DNA of 64,000 nucleotides from Oxalobacteraceae bacterium UBA6018 (GCA_002428015.1 DIZW01000031.1:94099-158098), one strand, 5' to 3'. Counted from the first letter of the stretch, positions 1-9,646 are shown. Numbers and translations: made by a program. Notes: generated from the letters alone by a model not told the origin.

Positions 1-769
1 CCAGCAACTGGTCGAGCAGGCGGGCCGCGGCCCGCCCGATCTCGTGCGTGCCCTGGATCACCGAACTGAGCGGCACGCGGGTCAGCACGCGCGCCAGCGG
101 ATCGTTGTCGATGCCGATCAGGGCCACCTGCTCGGGCACCTCAATGCCGGCCATCAGGCAAGCCTGCAGCAGCTGGCGCGCCCGCGCGTCGCTCACGGCG
201 ACGATGCCGACCGGCTTGGGCAAGCCGTTGAGCCAGGCGATCTGCTGGGCGACCGCCTCGTCCCACGAGGGCGCGCTGGTGCGCTGTCCGCGGAAGATCT
301 CGGGCTCGAGATTGTCGCGCCGCATCAAACTGCGAAACGCGTTCTCGCGCTCCTGGGCCCAGCGGTTCTCCATCGCTTCGGGCAAGCTGAACATGGCGAA
401 ATGCCGCAGCCCGGCCTCCACCAAATGCTCGTAGGCAAGTTTGATCAATTTGAAATTGTCGGTGGCAACGTAGGGCACGTTGGGCGGATAGTCGCGCTCG
501 TCGGCGTAGGAGCCGCCCACCGCCACCACCGGGATGCGGCTGCCGGCGAGCGCCTGCGCCACGGCCGGGTCGTCGAAATCGGCGATGATGCCGTCGCCCT
601 GCCACTGCGCGATGCCTGGCAGGCGCAGCCGGAAATCCTCCTCCAGGAACAAGTCCCACGACGCGCGCCGGCTCGACAGATAGGCCGCGATCCCGGCGAT
701 CACGTCGCGGTCAAAAATCTTGTTAGCGTTGAAACATAAAGCGATCCTGTGCAACCTTGGTAATTTCAT
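1..769 (-). CDS. xylR: XylR-type xylose operon activator (partial, C-terminus off the window)
   Basis: The minus strand reads from an ATG at 769 and runs off the left edge, giving about 256 residues. It begins MKLPRLHRIALCFNANKIFD and continues with WDLFLEEDF, GDGIIADFDD, VGGSYADE, YVATDNF, VAVSDARARQLLQAC and IGIDNDPL. These follow E. coli XylR (FNANKAYDRQVVEG, WDIFIEEDFR, GDGVIADFDD, VTDARARHLLQVC, IGIDNE) closely. This is the periplasmic-binding-protein-like sugar domain that senses D-xylose. The AraC-type DNA-binding domain expected after about residue 280 lies outside the window. The gene is divergent from a TonB-dependent receptor, so it may control that receptor and other sugar genes nearby (inference). 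Confidence 0.9.
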   Translation of the reverse strand, partial: MKLPRLHRIALCFNANKIFDRDVIAGIAAYLSSRRASWDLFLEEDFRLRLPGIAQWQGDGIIADFDDPAVAQALAGSRIPVVAVGGSYADERDYPPNVPYVATDNFKLIKLAYEHLVEAGLRHFAMFSLPEAMENRWAQERENAFRSLMRRDNLEPEIFRGQRTSAPSWDEAVAQQIAWLNGLPKPVGIVAVSDARARQLLQACLMAGIEVPEQVALIGIDNDPLARVLTRVPLSSVIQGTHEIGRAAARLLDQLL

Positions 770-1384
770 TTTCGACAATCTCCACGATCTGCCCTGCGCT
801 GGCGACGAATTGCGCCATGTCTCGTTCTGCGGGTGATCTGGATGATAAGAAACGTGGAGATTGGGGCGGTAACGCTTTTCCGGCCAATGCTAGCAGGATG
901 CGAAAAATTGAATTTTTTCGACAAAAAATGCTAGTTCAGGGTGCCCGCGGGCGGCGCGGGCGAGGTCTGGGGAGGCGGCATCCATTTCCGGGAAGGTGAC
1001 GACTGGTAACGTTAGCACACGCCAAAAAGCGCCAAATTGTGGCGAAATCCGCAGCAAATCACCCGGTTATGCTCAAGCTTGTGATTATTCATGGCGATTT
1101 TGACACTTGCGCATGGCGCATATTGACAGCGCGGCCGGTCATGAACTCTACTGTTTCAACGGGAACAAAAAGCGGGCTTGTATATACGACGCCGAGCCGC
1201 TTTCAGTACCCGCCCGGTATCGCCAGGGTCGGCAGCGGAGCTGCTCCGAGTCCACGCTCGCGCTATTGACGTTATCAACAACGTAACTGTTCAGAGATCA
1301 CCGGGAGCCGGTCACGGCCGGGGATGACAACGCCGCCCCCAGCGGTAAAACAATGACGAGCATCCCAGCTCGACGGAGAAAGCA
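770..1384. promoter_or_regulatory. 615-bp divergent intergenic region between xylR and a TBDR gene
   Basis: No convincing gene lies here. The stretch is clearly richer in A+T than its neighbours. It contains an A/T-rich inverted repeat at 901-920 (CGAAAAATTGAATTTTTTCG) and a LacI/XylR-like palindrome at 1004-1017. TTGACA boxes occur at 1100-1105 and 1123-1128, but neither has a convincing -10 at 17 bp. The region should hold the promoters for both divergent genes. Confidence 0.55.
1004..1017. promoter_or_regulatory. candidate LacI-family operator TGGTAACGTTAGCA
   Basis: The 14-mer TGGTAACGTTAGCA is a near-perfect palindrome; its reverse complement is TGCTAACGTTACCA. It resembles the TGGTAGCGCTAACA motif known from LacI-type XylR regulons in xanthomonads, matching 11 of 14 positions. 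No LacI gene is seen beside it here, so the cognate regulator may be elsewhere. Function is inferred from shape and position only. Confidence 0.4.
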
Positions 1385-4321
1385 ATGAGTTTCAAGAAAA
1401 AGTACCAGGGCTTCGCCTATGTCCTCACATCGGTCAATGTGGTAGCGTTGCCATATGCGCTTGCCCAGGAAGCGCCGGCCGACAGCGCGCCGAGCGTGGT
1501 GGTGGTCACCGGCTTCAAGAAGAGCTACACCGACGCGCTTGTCATGAAGCGGCAGAACGTGGGCGTGAGCGACAGCATCTCCGCCGAGGGCATGGACCGC
1601 TTCCCCGACCTGAACGTGGGCGAGGCGCTGCAGCGCATCCCGGGCATCCAGGTCAACCGCGAGGAAGACTCGCGCAGCGCCTCGATCAACCTGCGCGGCC
1701 TGCCCAGCGCCTACGCCAAGGTCACCCTGAACGGCATGGACTTCGCCTCCCCCGGCCTGGGCGGCGCGACCCCGATGGGCGCGTTCGACTCGGACATCTT
1801 CAGCGCCTTCACCGTGATCAAGTCGGTCTCGGCGGCCGACCAGAGCGGCGGCATCAGCGGCAATATCGACATGCAGATCGCCCCTGCCCTGTCGCGCAAG
1901 GAAGGCGCGTCGATCAAGCTGTCGGCCGAGCACAACACCCTCGGCGCGAGCACCACGCCGAAGACCACGGTCAGCGCGGCCAAGAAATACATGGACGGCA
2001 AGCTCGGCGTGTTCGGCGTGCTGGCCTGGAAGAAGGAGAAATTCCGCCGCGATTCGCTCTACGTCAACCAGTTCACCCAGCTCAGCCCGACGACGACGCC
2101 CGACTTCCTGTCCCGCTACAAGGATTACTACGCCAGCGACTGCACCGGCCAGCCGGCGCCCTGCGTGGCCGCTCCCGGCGGCACCGGCGCGATCTCCAAG
2201 GCCGGCATCACCGCGCCAACCGACATCCGCCAGGGCGTGCGCGCCACCGAGGGCACGCTCACCTCCGGCGCCTTCGGTGCCGAATACAAGGCCGCGCCCG
2301 GCCTCAAGCTAAGCGCCACCTATTTCTTCACCGACCGCAACGCGCCCGACACCCATACCGACCTGCTGGACGTCGACTACCGCGACGGCAACACCATCAT
2401 CAACCCGACCTCGGCGCCCTTCCTGCACACCGACGGGCGCTATTACGTCAACGACTACAAGTTCACCAATCCGCGCGTGTTCGGGTCGCTGCGCCAGGAA
2501 GCGTTCCGGCAGAAGGCGGACGGCCTCAACCTGAAGAGCAACTTCAGCAACGACGAGTGGCGCGTCGACCTGGCCGCCGTGGCGTCGAAAGCGACCAACT
2601 ACGGCTACCAGGGCCAGCTCGATGTGCGCAACACGGCCAAGCCGCTGGCGACCAATCCGGCCGGCAACGGCATCACCGGCAACCTTGGCCTGTCCGGCGG
2701 CCTGGCCGGCTACACCATGGGCTTCAACCAGAGCACTCCCGCCCTGGGCGCGGCCCAGACCAGCGGCCCCTGGGCCTGGGGCGGCACCGGCAACGCGCCG
2801 TCGGTGATCAGTTCCACCGGCGACGTGTTCATCGTGGCCGGCTCCGACAACTACGAGGACAACCAGACCCGCGGCCTGCGCATGGACGTGGAGCGCTACC
2901 TCGACCTGCCGTGGCTGGATGCGCTGCAGGCCGGCGCCCAGTACAACAAGCAGGGCTTCAACTCGCACGGCTACCGCTCCAGCGCCGCCGGACTCGACTA
3001 CAGCAAGATCAGCAGCAGCTTCATCGCGCCGAGCGCCTTCTCGGGCGACTACTTCGGCGGCAACGCCAACAACTACCTGCGCAACTGGCAGACGGTCAAC
3101 TACGCCCTGGCGGCCAGCACCTTGCAGCCCACCATCAACGGCAACGCCCTGCGTTCGGCGACGGGCTGGGTCAACGATCCGTCCGACGGCACCTTCACCA
3201 GCAACAACTTCACCGAGGATAACAAGATCAAGGCCCTGTACCTGATGGCCAAGCTCGACGGCAAGATCGGCGGCATCCGCTTGCGCGGCCACCTCGGCGT
3301 GCGGCACGAGGAGACCACCCAGACCATCACCTCGATGGACCGCACCGGCACCGGCGCGACGGCCACCTTCAAGACCGGCACCCGCAGCACCGACTACAAG
3401 AACAACTTGCCGTCCATGCTGCTGGCCGCCGACGTGACCGACAAGTTCGTGGTCCGCTACGGCAACTACAGCACCTTCATCCGCCCCAACCCGCGCGACA
3501 TTTCGCCCATCTCCACCACCGTCACCGAAGACGTGACCAACGGCGGCTATGTGGTCAGCCTGGGCCGCGTCAACATCGAGCCCTACACCGCCAAGTCGCA
3601 GGACCTGGCGTTCGAGTACTACAACCGTCCGAACGGCTTGATCGGCCTGGCGCTGTACCGCAAGAAGCTGCACGGCCTGGTGGTGGCGGAAAACCGCGAC
3701 GCCGTGCTGTGCCCGGCCAACGGCTACAACCTGGGCCTGGGCAACTGGAGTGTGTCGGGCGACCGTTGCGTGAGCGACATCGCCGCGCCGGCCGGCAAGG
3801 GCCTCAACGGCAAGTACACGATCGACGTCAACGGCGCGATCAACTCGCCCAACGAACTGGTGGCGGAAGGCGCCGAGCTGACCATCCAGCAATCGTTCGA
3901 CTTCCTGCCGGCGCCGTTCAAGGGCCTGGGCGGCGTGTTCAACTACTCCTACACCCGCACCAAGGGCAAGTCGCCCGACGGCACCCCAGCCTACCTGAAC
4001 AACGTCTCGCCGCGCTCGTACAACTTCATCCTGTACTACGAGACGCCAAGCTGGGGCGTGCGCGGCGTGTACAACTACCGCGACGACTACAACCTGCCTG
4101 CCGGCGGCACCTTCTCCGGCGCGGCGCGGGCAGTCAAGGCGCGCGGCCAGTTCGACCTGTCGGCCTCGTACAAGGTCAACGACAGCCTGACCCTGGCACT
4201 GGACGCCTTCAACCTGACCGACACCTTCCGCCAGGAATATGAAGGCTCGATGGCCAAGCTGCGCCGCGCCGACTACGACGGTCGCACCTTCCAGGCGACG
4301 CTGAGCTACACCTTCTTCTAA
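1385..4321 (+). CDS. TonB-dependent receptor (oligosaccharide uptake, TIGR01782-like)
   Basis: 978 residues, usual for the family. An N-terminal signal peptide (about residues 1-28, ending PYALAQ) is followed by a short TonB-box-like segment (SVVVVTGFKKS) and a plug domain with ALQRIPGIQVNREEDSRSAS and INLRGLP. A long beta-barrel ends in aromatic residues (ATLSYTFF), the outer-membrane insertion signal. GGAGAAAGC lies just before the ATG. It probably imports a plant oligosaccharide across the outer membrane with TonB/ExbBD energy. It is divergent from xylR and convergent with the GH51 gene, and a strong terminator follows. The substrate is inferred from context only. Confidence 0.93.
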   Translation: MSFKKKYQGFAYVLTSVNVVALPYALAQEAPADSAPSVVVVTGFKKSYTDALVMKRQNVGVSDSISAEGMDRFPDLNVGEALQRIPGIQVNREEDSRSASINLRGLPSAYAKVTLNGMDFASPGLGGATPMGAFDSDIFSAFTVIKSVSAADQSGGISGNIDMQIAPALSRKEGASIKLSAEHNTLGASTTPKTTVSAAKKYMDGKLGVFGVLAWKKEKFRRDSLYVNQFTQLSPTTTPDFLSRYKDYYASDCTGQPAPCVAAPGGTGAISKAGITAPTDIRQGVRATEGTLTSGAFGAEYKAAPGLKLSATYFFTDRNAPDTHTDLLDVDYRDGNTIINPTSAPFLHTDGRYYVNDYKFTNPRVFGSLRQEAFRQKADGLNLKSNFSNDEWRVDLAAVASKATNYGYQGQLDVRNTAKPLATNPAGNGITGNLGLSGGLAGYTMGFNQSTPALGAAQTSGPWAWGGTGNAPSVISSTGDVFIVAGSDNYEDNQTRGLRMDVERYLDLPWLDALQAGAQYNKQGFNSHGYRSSAAGLDYSKISSSFIAPSAFSGDYFGGNANNYLRNWQTVNYALAASTLQPTINGNALRSATGWVNDPSDGTFTSNNFTEDNKIKALYLMAKLDGKIGGIRLRGHLGVRHEETTQTITSMDRTGTGATATFKTGTRSTDYKNNLPSMLLAADVTDKFVVRYGNYSTFIRPNPRDISPISTTVTEDVTNGGYVVSLGRVNIEPYTAKSQDLAFEYYNRPNGLIGLALYRKKLHGLVVAENRDAVLCPANGYNLGLGNWSVSGDRCVSDIAAPAGKGLNGKYTIDVNGAINSPNELVAEGAELTIQQSFDFLPAPFKGLGGVFNYSYTRTKGKSPDGTPAYLNNVSPRSYNFILYYETPSWGVRGVYNYRDDYNLPAGGTFSGAARAVKARGQFDLSASYKVNDSLTLALDAFNLTDTFRQEYEGSMAKLRRADYDGRTFQATLSYTFF

Positions 4322-4341
4322 ACGGGACGGTACCTCAAGGA

Positions 4342-4367
4342 ACGGCGGCCCGCGGGCCGCCGTTTTT
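4342..4367 (+). terminator. Rho-independent terminator of the TBDR gene
   Basis: A perfect 22-nt palindrome (4342-4363, arms ACGGCGGCCC / GGGCCGCCGT) is followed by TTTTT, 20 bp after the TBDR stop. On the other strand the hairpin has no T-tract, so it serves the plus-strand gene. Confidence 0.85.
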
Positions 4368-4404
4368 CATTGCGCGTCGGCTTACTCGTCGCCGCCAAGC
4401 GCCC

Positions 4405-5956
4405 TCATCGCCCGATGGCGAGCACGACGATGGATTTCGCCGGCAGCGTGGCGTGTAGCGCGCCGTCGTCCAGCGTGGCGTGAAACGGCGCCGGCGCCAC
4501 CGCGCGCGGATCAGCGGCCGTGTTGTGGGCGTCCATGGCGGCGGCCGTGAGCACGCTGCCCTCGGCGGACCCGGCCTTCGCGCCGGTAACCGCGACCACC
4601 ACGTCCAGCATCGCGTGGGGATTGGTGTTCACCAGCGCCAGGTACAGCTTGCCGTCCTTGGCGCGCGCCGCCGACGCGCTCAGGGTCGCAATGGCGGCGC
4701 CGCCAACGCTGTAGGACCGGTTGCCCTCCACCCGTACCGGCAGCGCGGTCGCATCCTGGAACGGCACGTACATCTTGAACGCGTAGTAGGTCGGGGTGAG
4801 GATCGCCGTGTCATGGTCGGTCAGGATCATCGCCTGCAGCACGTTGACCATCTGCGCGATATTGGCCATGCGCACCCGGTCGGCGTGGGCGTGGAAGATA
4901 TTGAAATTGAGGGCCGCGACGACGGCGTCGCGCAGCGAATTCTGCTGCAGGAGGAAGCTGCCGTTCGTGCTGGGCTCGGTGTCGTACCAGGTACCCCACT
5001 CGTCGACCATGAAGCCCAGCTTCTTGTTCGGATCATGCTGGTCCATCTTGGCGGTGTTGGCCGCGATGAAGCCATCCATGCGCTCGGTCTGCTGCAGGGC
5101 CGAGATCCACTCGGCCTCGCCGAAGCCGGTCGCCGGATGCTTGCCCTGGTGGTCCGCGGCCGGCGAGGTGTAGTAGTGGAAGCTGATGCCGGCCGCGCCG
5201 AACCAGTCGCCCCCGCCCAGATGGCCGCTCAGGTAGTCGGTCCAGCTGGTGTCGCCGTCGTGGCCGCCTGCGGCGATCACCTGGGTGCCGCCCGGGGCGT
5301 GCAGGAAGCTGGTGTATTGCTTGTTCATGGCCGCGTACTGCTCCACCGCCAGGTTGCCGCCACAGCCCCAGGGCTCGTTGCCGACGCCGAAATAGGCGAG
5401 CTTGAAGGGGCGCGGGATGGCCGTTGCTGGCGCGCAGCCTAGCCAGGCTGGAACCGCCCGTGGCCGTCATGTAGGCCATCCACTCGGACATTTCCTGCAC
5501 GCTGCCCGAACCGAGGTTGCCGCTGACATAGGCGTCGGCGCCGATCTGCTCGACCAGGTCGAAGAATTCATGGGTGCCGACGGCGTTGTTCTCCTCCACC
5601 CCGCCCCAGTTGCTGTTCACACGCACCGGCCGTTCCCCGCGCGGGCCGATGCCGTCGCGCCAATGGTACTGGTCGGCGAAGCAGCCGCCCGGCCAGCGCA
5701 CCACCGGCACGTGCAATTGCTTGAGCGCGGCCACCACGTCCTTGCGCCAGCCGCGCGTGTTGGGAATGGGCGAATCGGGCCCGACCCACATGCCGCCGTA
5801 GATGCCGGTGCCGAGGTGCTCGGCGAACTGGCCGTAGACATGGCGGTCGATCAGCGCTCCGGGCCTGGCGGCATCGATCGTGATGCGCACCGGTTCGGCC
5901 GCGCACGCCGACGCCGCCAGCACCATGCCGGCCGCGAGACTGGTGATAAATTTCAT
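4405..5956 (-). pseudogene. GH51 alpha-L-arabinofuranosidase, split by a frameshift
   Basis: The N-terminal frame starts at ATG 5956 with a signal peptide (MKFITSLAAGMVLAASACA) and GH51 features (HVYGQFAEHLGTGIYGGMWVG, VRWPGGCFADQYHWRDGIGP, WGGVEENNAVGTHEFF). At the C4 run (plus strand GGGG, 5407-5410) one extra base breaks the frame. The sequence resumes in the next frame as FKLAYFGVGNEPWGCGGNLAVEQY and continues to the stop at 4405. The acid/base Glu (GNEPWG) and the nucleophile Glu (FMVDEWGTWY) both lie after the break, while the exported N-terminus lies before it, so neither piece alone should work. With the base removed the protein would be about 516 residues, normal for GH51. The cause is either a real null mutation or a homopolymer sequencing error. 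AAGGA precedes the ATG. Confidence 0.88.
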
Positions 5957-6060
5957 GACTCTGTTTCCTTGCCAGCATTCCGTGATGGCGTCCGCTGGCT
6001 TAAGTTGATGTCAAGGGCGCGGCAAGCGCCGTACACCCACGCCGGTCGATCCCGGGCCGG

Positions 6061-7596
6061 TCATTGCGCCATCGGCGGCATCGGTGGCGCGGCAACATGC
6101 CGGGCGATGTAGTCGGCATGGTCGGGCATGGCGCCCACGGCCTGGGTAATGCTCTCGCGCAGCTTGGCGAAATGCAGCTGCATCTGGCGCAGATCCATCA
6201 GGTCCACCAGCGGATCGTAGCGCTTGGGCACGACGCCCAGCCCCATCAGGATCGAGAAGTGCGAGGACGCGTTGAATCCCTGCGGATCGTAGATGACGAC
6301 CTGGCCGTTTTCGCGGAACATGTCGATCTGCTGCCGCAAGGTGTCGGGGATCGGCATGTGCTTGCAGTAGCGCCAGAATTCCGAATCGTCGCGGTCGGTG
6401 AGCTTGTAGTGCAGGATGATGAAGTCGCGCACGAACTCGTAGCGCTGCGAGACAATGCGGTTGAATTCCGCGGACAGCTCGGGCCGGCAGTCGCGATCGG
6501 GGAAATACTGGATCAGCCAGCCGATGGCGTTTTCGATGATGTTGATGCTGGTCGACTCCAGCGGCTCGAGAAACCCGCTCGACAGGCCGATCGCGACGCA
6601 GTTCTTGATCCAGGACTTGCGCCGGCGGCCGGTGGTAAAGCGCAGCTGGCGCGGCGCGTCGAGGGCCGGCCCGTCCAGGCCGGCCAGCAGCACGCGCCCC
6701 GCCTCCTCGTCGCCGGTGAACGCGTCGCAGTACACGTGGCCATTACCGGTGCGGTGCTGCAGCGGGATGCGCCAGGTCCAGCCGGCCGCCTGGGCGGTGG
6801 AGGTGGTGTAAGGCGTGAGCTTGGCGGCCTTGGCGCAAGGCACAGCCTGCGCGCTGTTACACGGCAGCATGGCGCTCCAGTCGTCGTAGCCGGCCTGGTA
6901 CACGCCTTCGATCAAGAGGCCGCGAAAGCCCGAGCAATCGATGAACAGGTCGCCGTCCACGCGGCGCCCGTCGTCCAGCTTGACGGCGGTGATGAAGCCG
7001 GTGTCGGGGTGCTGTTCGACCGCGCTGATCTTGCCTTCGACGCGCTTGACGCCGCGCTGCATGGCGTAGTCGCGCAGGAAGGCGGCGTACAGTCCGGCGT
7101 CGAAATGGAAGGCGTAGGAATAGGCGTTGGTCGGCCCCGGCGTATCGCCAAAGGGCGGCACGAAGCGGTTCTTGCGCGCCATGGCGCTGGCCACCGACCA
7201 CTCCTCGTACGAGGGAATGTCCTTGAACTCGCGCGCCAGCCGCAGCCAGTACACATAGGCCGAACGATTCTCGATCGACGGGCCGAAATCGCCGAAGCCG
7301 TGGAAGAAACGGTTGCCGACATGGCCCCAATCCTTGAACTCGATGCCGAGCTTGAAGGTCGCCTGGGTCTTCTGGACGAACTCGACGGCGTCCAGGCCGA
7401 GCGCGAGGTTGTAGTAGCGGATCGTGGGCAGGGTCGCCTCGCCCACGCCCACGGTGCCGATCTCGGGCGACTCGACCAGCACGATCTCGCAGGAATTGCC
7501 CAGCTTGAGCGCCAGCGGCGCGGCGCTCATCCAGCCGGCCGTGCCGCCGCCGACGATGACGATTTTCCGGATAGGTTTGTCAGAACTGGTGTGCAT
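6061..7596 (-). CDS. flavin-dependent tryptophan-halogenase-like protein (PF04820), copy 1
   Basis: 511 residues from the ATG at 7596; an ATG at 7611 is also possible and neither start has a strong ribosome site. The Rossmann motif IVIVGGGTAGW lies at residues 12-22. The halogenase hallmarks are kept: a catalytic Lys in ATFKLGIEF (about K82), the WxWxIP motif WTWRIP (about 273-278) and a Glu in FLEPLEST (about E347). These nearly coincide with K79, W272/W274 and E346 of PrnA. The family uses FADH2, O2 and halide to halogenate aromatics. Relatives are often encoded beside TBDRs in sugar loci with unknown physiological substrates. The gene lies in a minus-strand cluster after TBDR, GH35 and a small remnant, and before GH51. 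A flavin reductase would be needed and is not seen here. Confidence 0.85.
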   Translation of the reverse strand: MHTSSDKPIRKIVIVGGGTAGWMSAAPLALKLGNSCEIVLVESPEIGTVGVGEATLPTIRYYNLALGLDAVEFVQKTQATFKLGIEFKDWGHVGNRFFHGFGDFGPSIENRSAYVYWLRLAREFKDIPSYEEWSVASAMARKNRFVPPFGDTPGPTNAYSYAFHFDAGLYAAFLRDYAMQRGVKRVEGKISAVEQHPDTGFITAVKLDDGRRVDGDLFIDCSGFRGLLIEGVYQAGYDDWSAMLPCNSAQAVPCAKAAKLTPYTTSTAQAAGWTWRIPLQHRTGNGHVYCDAFTGDEEAGRVLLAGLDGPALDAPRQLRFTTGRRRKSWIKNCVAIGLSSGFLEPLESTSINIIENAIGWLIQYFPDRDCRPELSAEFNRIVSQRYEFVRDFIILHYKLTDRDDSEFWRYCKHMPIPDTLRQQIDMFRENGQVVIYDPQGFNASSHFSILMGLGVVPKRYDPLVDLMDLRQMQLHFAKLRESITQAVGAMPDHADYIARHVAAPPMPPMAQ

Positions 7597-7864
7597 GGAA
7601 AGACTCAGCATTTGATTGTGGTTGCGTGGCCGTCGTAGCTGACCGTGCGGTCGGCGTCGTCGAGGTGGTCGGCGGTGGAAACGCCAGGCCGATGAAACGG
7701 ATGATGTTGTCGCGCATGAGCTCGAGCCGGACTTCCTTGACCGCGCCGCGCTCGGGATGGACCACCAGCCCTACGGCGCCCTGCGCGAAGCTAGCGGCCA
7801 GGGATGGGGCCGACGCGCCCAGCGCCAGCCAGGCGGCGCCGGCCATGATCGGTTTGATGTTCAT
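7580..7864 (-). pseudogene. truncated exported glycoside hydrolase N-terminus (possibly GH31)
   Basis: 94-codon reading frame with a clear signal peptide (MNIKPIMAGAAWLALGASAPSLAA). It is followed by GAVGLVVHPERGAVKEVRLELMRDNIIR, which resembles the N-terminal beta-sandwich start of GH31 alpha-xylosidases (VVVxPxSGxxKxVRLQVxxDxIIRV). After that the sequence turns into a low-complexity Pro/Thr/Ala tail and stops, overlapping the start of the next gene by 17 bp. It lies 55 bp after the GH35 stop, and no good ribosome site is visible. It looks like the 5' stub of a deleted hydrolase gene. The family assignment is tentative. Confidence 0.45.
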
Positions 7865-7919
7865 ATTCGCTATTCGTGTGAGCGGCCGCAGGGCGCGCTG
7901 GCGCCGCGGCGGCCGCTGC

Positions 7920-9599
7920 TTAGTAGCTGTAAGTGCGGATCCGGACCTTCAGGACGGTGGGCTTGCCCGGCAGGTTCAGGCCGGAATCGACCTGGTCGCC
8001 GTTCCAGTTGCGCTCCATGACCCATTTGCCGGACGCGTCGAACTGCCCTTCCTCGACCCGCGCGTAGCCGCTCGGCTTGCCCGCGTTGGCGCCGGCGCCG
8101 TCGAACCACAGGCGGGCGTGCTGGCCGATCACGATGAACTCGCCGTCGCCGATCTGGGCCACCGCCACGCCGCCGTTCGGACTTTCCGTGTCGGGCGGGA
8201 AGTCCTTGCTGTCGGGCCCCACCTCGCCGCCCATTTGCCACTGGCGGAACGAGGCCTTGATCGTCCAGCCGGCGAAGGCCATCGACTGCGGCGTGCGCGC
8301 GTCGCTCTCGGCGATGCCGCGCGTGCGCCCTTCCAGCGCCCATTGCGCCCACAGGTGTTCCACCGGACGGAAGGCCGCGAAGATCGCGCCGAACGGGGCG
8401 GCCATGGTCTTGTCCTTGGCCTTCGCGCCCAGCGGGTAGTTGCTGTAGTCGGCGTAATCGAGGCCGAAAGGCGCGATCCCGAGCGAGCCGCGCCCCAGGA
8501 TCTGGTACACGTAGCGCGCGTAGCTGGCCGCGTTGCTCATCTCGGGCACCATCAGGGCGTTGTCGGGACGCTGGAACTTGTCCAGGGTGGCCGTCACCTT
8601 GCTCGACTCGGGCGAATAGAAGTCGGGCGCGGCCAGGTCGATGTGGGGCGCGGCGGCCCGGTAGATGTCGATCACGTCGAAGCTGGGTCCGCCAGCGCTG
8701 AAATTATTTTTCCACGGCGCCATCGGCTCGAGCGGATCGCGCAGGGCGTTGTTGACGTACATCGGCAGGTTGTAGACCGCGCGCCCCGCCTTGGCGACCT
8801 CCTCGATGTAGCTGGCGATCGCGTAGGCGTGGAAGTACTCGTCGGCGTACTGGCCGTAGACCTCGGACCAGCTGCCGCCGGCCGCGCCCGGCAGCGGCGG
8901 CTTCTTGTGTTCCAGCACTGCGGCCGGCACGGGCTGGCGGAAGGCGGCTTCGGCCGCCGGGCTGTAGTCGCGCGCCAGACCCCAGGTGCCGACCTCGTTT
9001 TCGACCTGCACCATGATGACGGTGTGCTGCTTCGCGTCGATCTGGCGGATGTGGGTCATCAGGGCGACGAAGGCCTTGCGGTCGGCCTTCAAGGTTTGCT
9101 CGCCCAGCGGCGACAGGCAGTAGCTCGGCTTGCCGTCCTTGCCAAGCATGCGCGGGAAGCGCCGGTTGTCGAACTTGACCCACTCGGGGGCATAACTGGG
9201 GCTGGTGTTCTTCCAGGTCCCGAACCACAGCGGAACGAGGCGGATGTGGTTCTGGCGCGCCTGGGCCAGGAGCGTGTCGACATAGCTGAAGTCGAACTTG
9301 CCTTCGACCGGCTCGATCTGCTCCCAGGCGATCGGGATTTCCAGGGTGTTGGCGTGGGCGTCCTTGAGCGCGGCCCAGACCTGCTTGAGCGCGCCGGGGT
9401 AATTGCTCGAATTGTGGGCCTGGCCGCCGAGCATGACGAAGGGCGCGCCATCGACGATCAGCGCGTAGTGCCCGTCCTTCTGGACGAGGTGCGGCATCGC
9501 GGCCGCGCGGGCGGAGGTGGCGGAAGGCGTCGCGGCCTCGGCGTTCGCGGCCAACATGGCCAGCGCGCACATGGCGGTCAACAGGCGGTTTTTTTTCAT
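7920..9599 (-). CDS. GH35 beta-galactosidase with DUF5597-like C-terminus
   Basis: 559 residues. A signal peptide (MKKNRLLTAMCALAMLAANAEA) is followed by the GH35 TIM barrel: FVMLGGQAHNSSNYP, NTLEIPIAWEQIEPVEGKFDF, LVPLWFGTWKN, the acid/base Glu in VQVENEVGTWG, and the likely nucleophile Glu in MVPEMSN. The last 130 or so residues (GWTIKASFRQWQMGGE, GGVAVAQIGDGEFIVIGQHARL) match the DUF5597 domain usual in this GH35 subgroup. It should remove non-reducing beta-galactose in the periplasm. It lies 133 bp after the TBDR gene on the same strand, with a hairpin between. The exact linkage and substrate cannot be read from sequence. Confidence 0.92.
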   Translation of the reverse strand: MKKNRLLTAMCALAMLAANAEAATPSATSARAAAMPHLVQKDGHYALIVDGAPFVMLGGQAHNSSNYPGALKQVWAALKDAHANTLEIPIAWEQIEPVEGKFDFSYVDTLLAQARQNHIRLVPLWFGTWKNTSPSYAPEWVKFDNRRFPRMLGKDGKPSYCLSPLGEQTLKADRKAFVALMTHIRQIDAKQHTVIMVQVENEVGTWGLARDYSPAAEAAFRQPVPAAVLEHKKPPLPGAAGGSWSEVYGQYADEYFHAYAIASYIEEVAKAGRAVYNLPMYVNNALRDPLEPMAPWKNNFSAGGPSFDVIDIYRAAAPHIDLAAPDFYSPESSKVTATLDKFQRPDNALMVPEMSNAASYARYVYQILGRGSLGIAPFGLDYADYSNYPLGAKAKDKTMAAPFGAIFAAFRPVEHLWAQWALEGRTRGIAESDARTPQSMAFAGWTIKASFRQWQMGGEVGPDSKDFPPDTESPNGGVAVAQIGDGEFIVIGQHARLWFDGAGANAGKPSGYARVEEGQFDASGKWVMERNWNGDQVDSGLNLPGKPTVLKVRIRTYSY

Positions 9600-9646
9600 A
9601 CGTGCATGGAATGAGGAAAGTCGGTGTAACGGAAAAAATGGTCGGA

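Noticed and set aside
1100..1154. TTGACA boxes upstream of the first TBDR
   Set aside because: Neither box has a good -10 hexamer at 16-18 bp, so no promoter coordinates are claimed.
2309..3892. 527-codon minus-strand open frame inside the first TBDR gene
   Set aside because: Val/Ala/Gly/Arg-rich translation with no domain, fully antisense to a well-supported receptor; typical of high-GC shadow frames.
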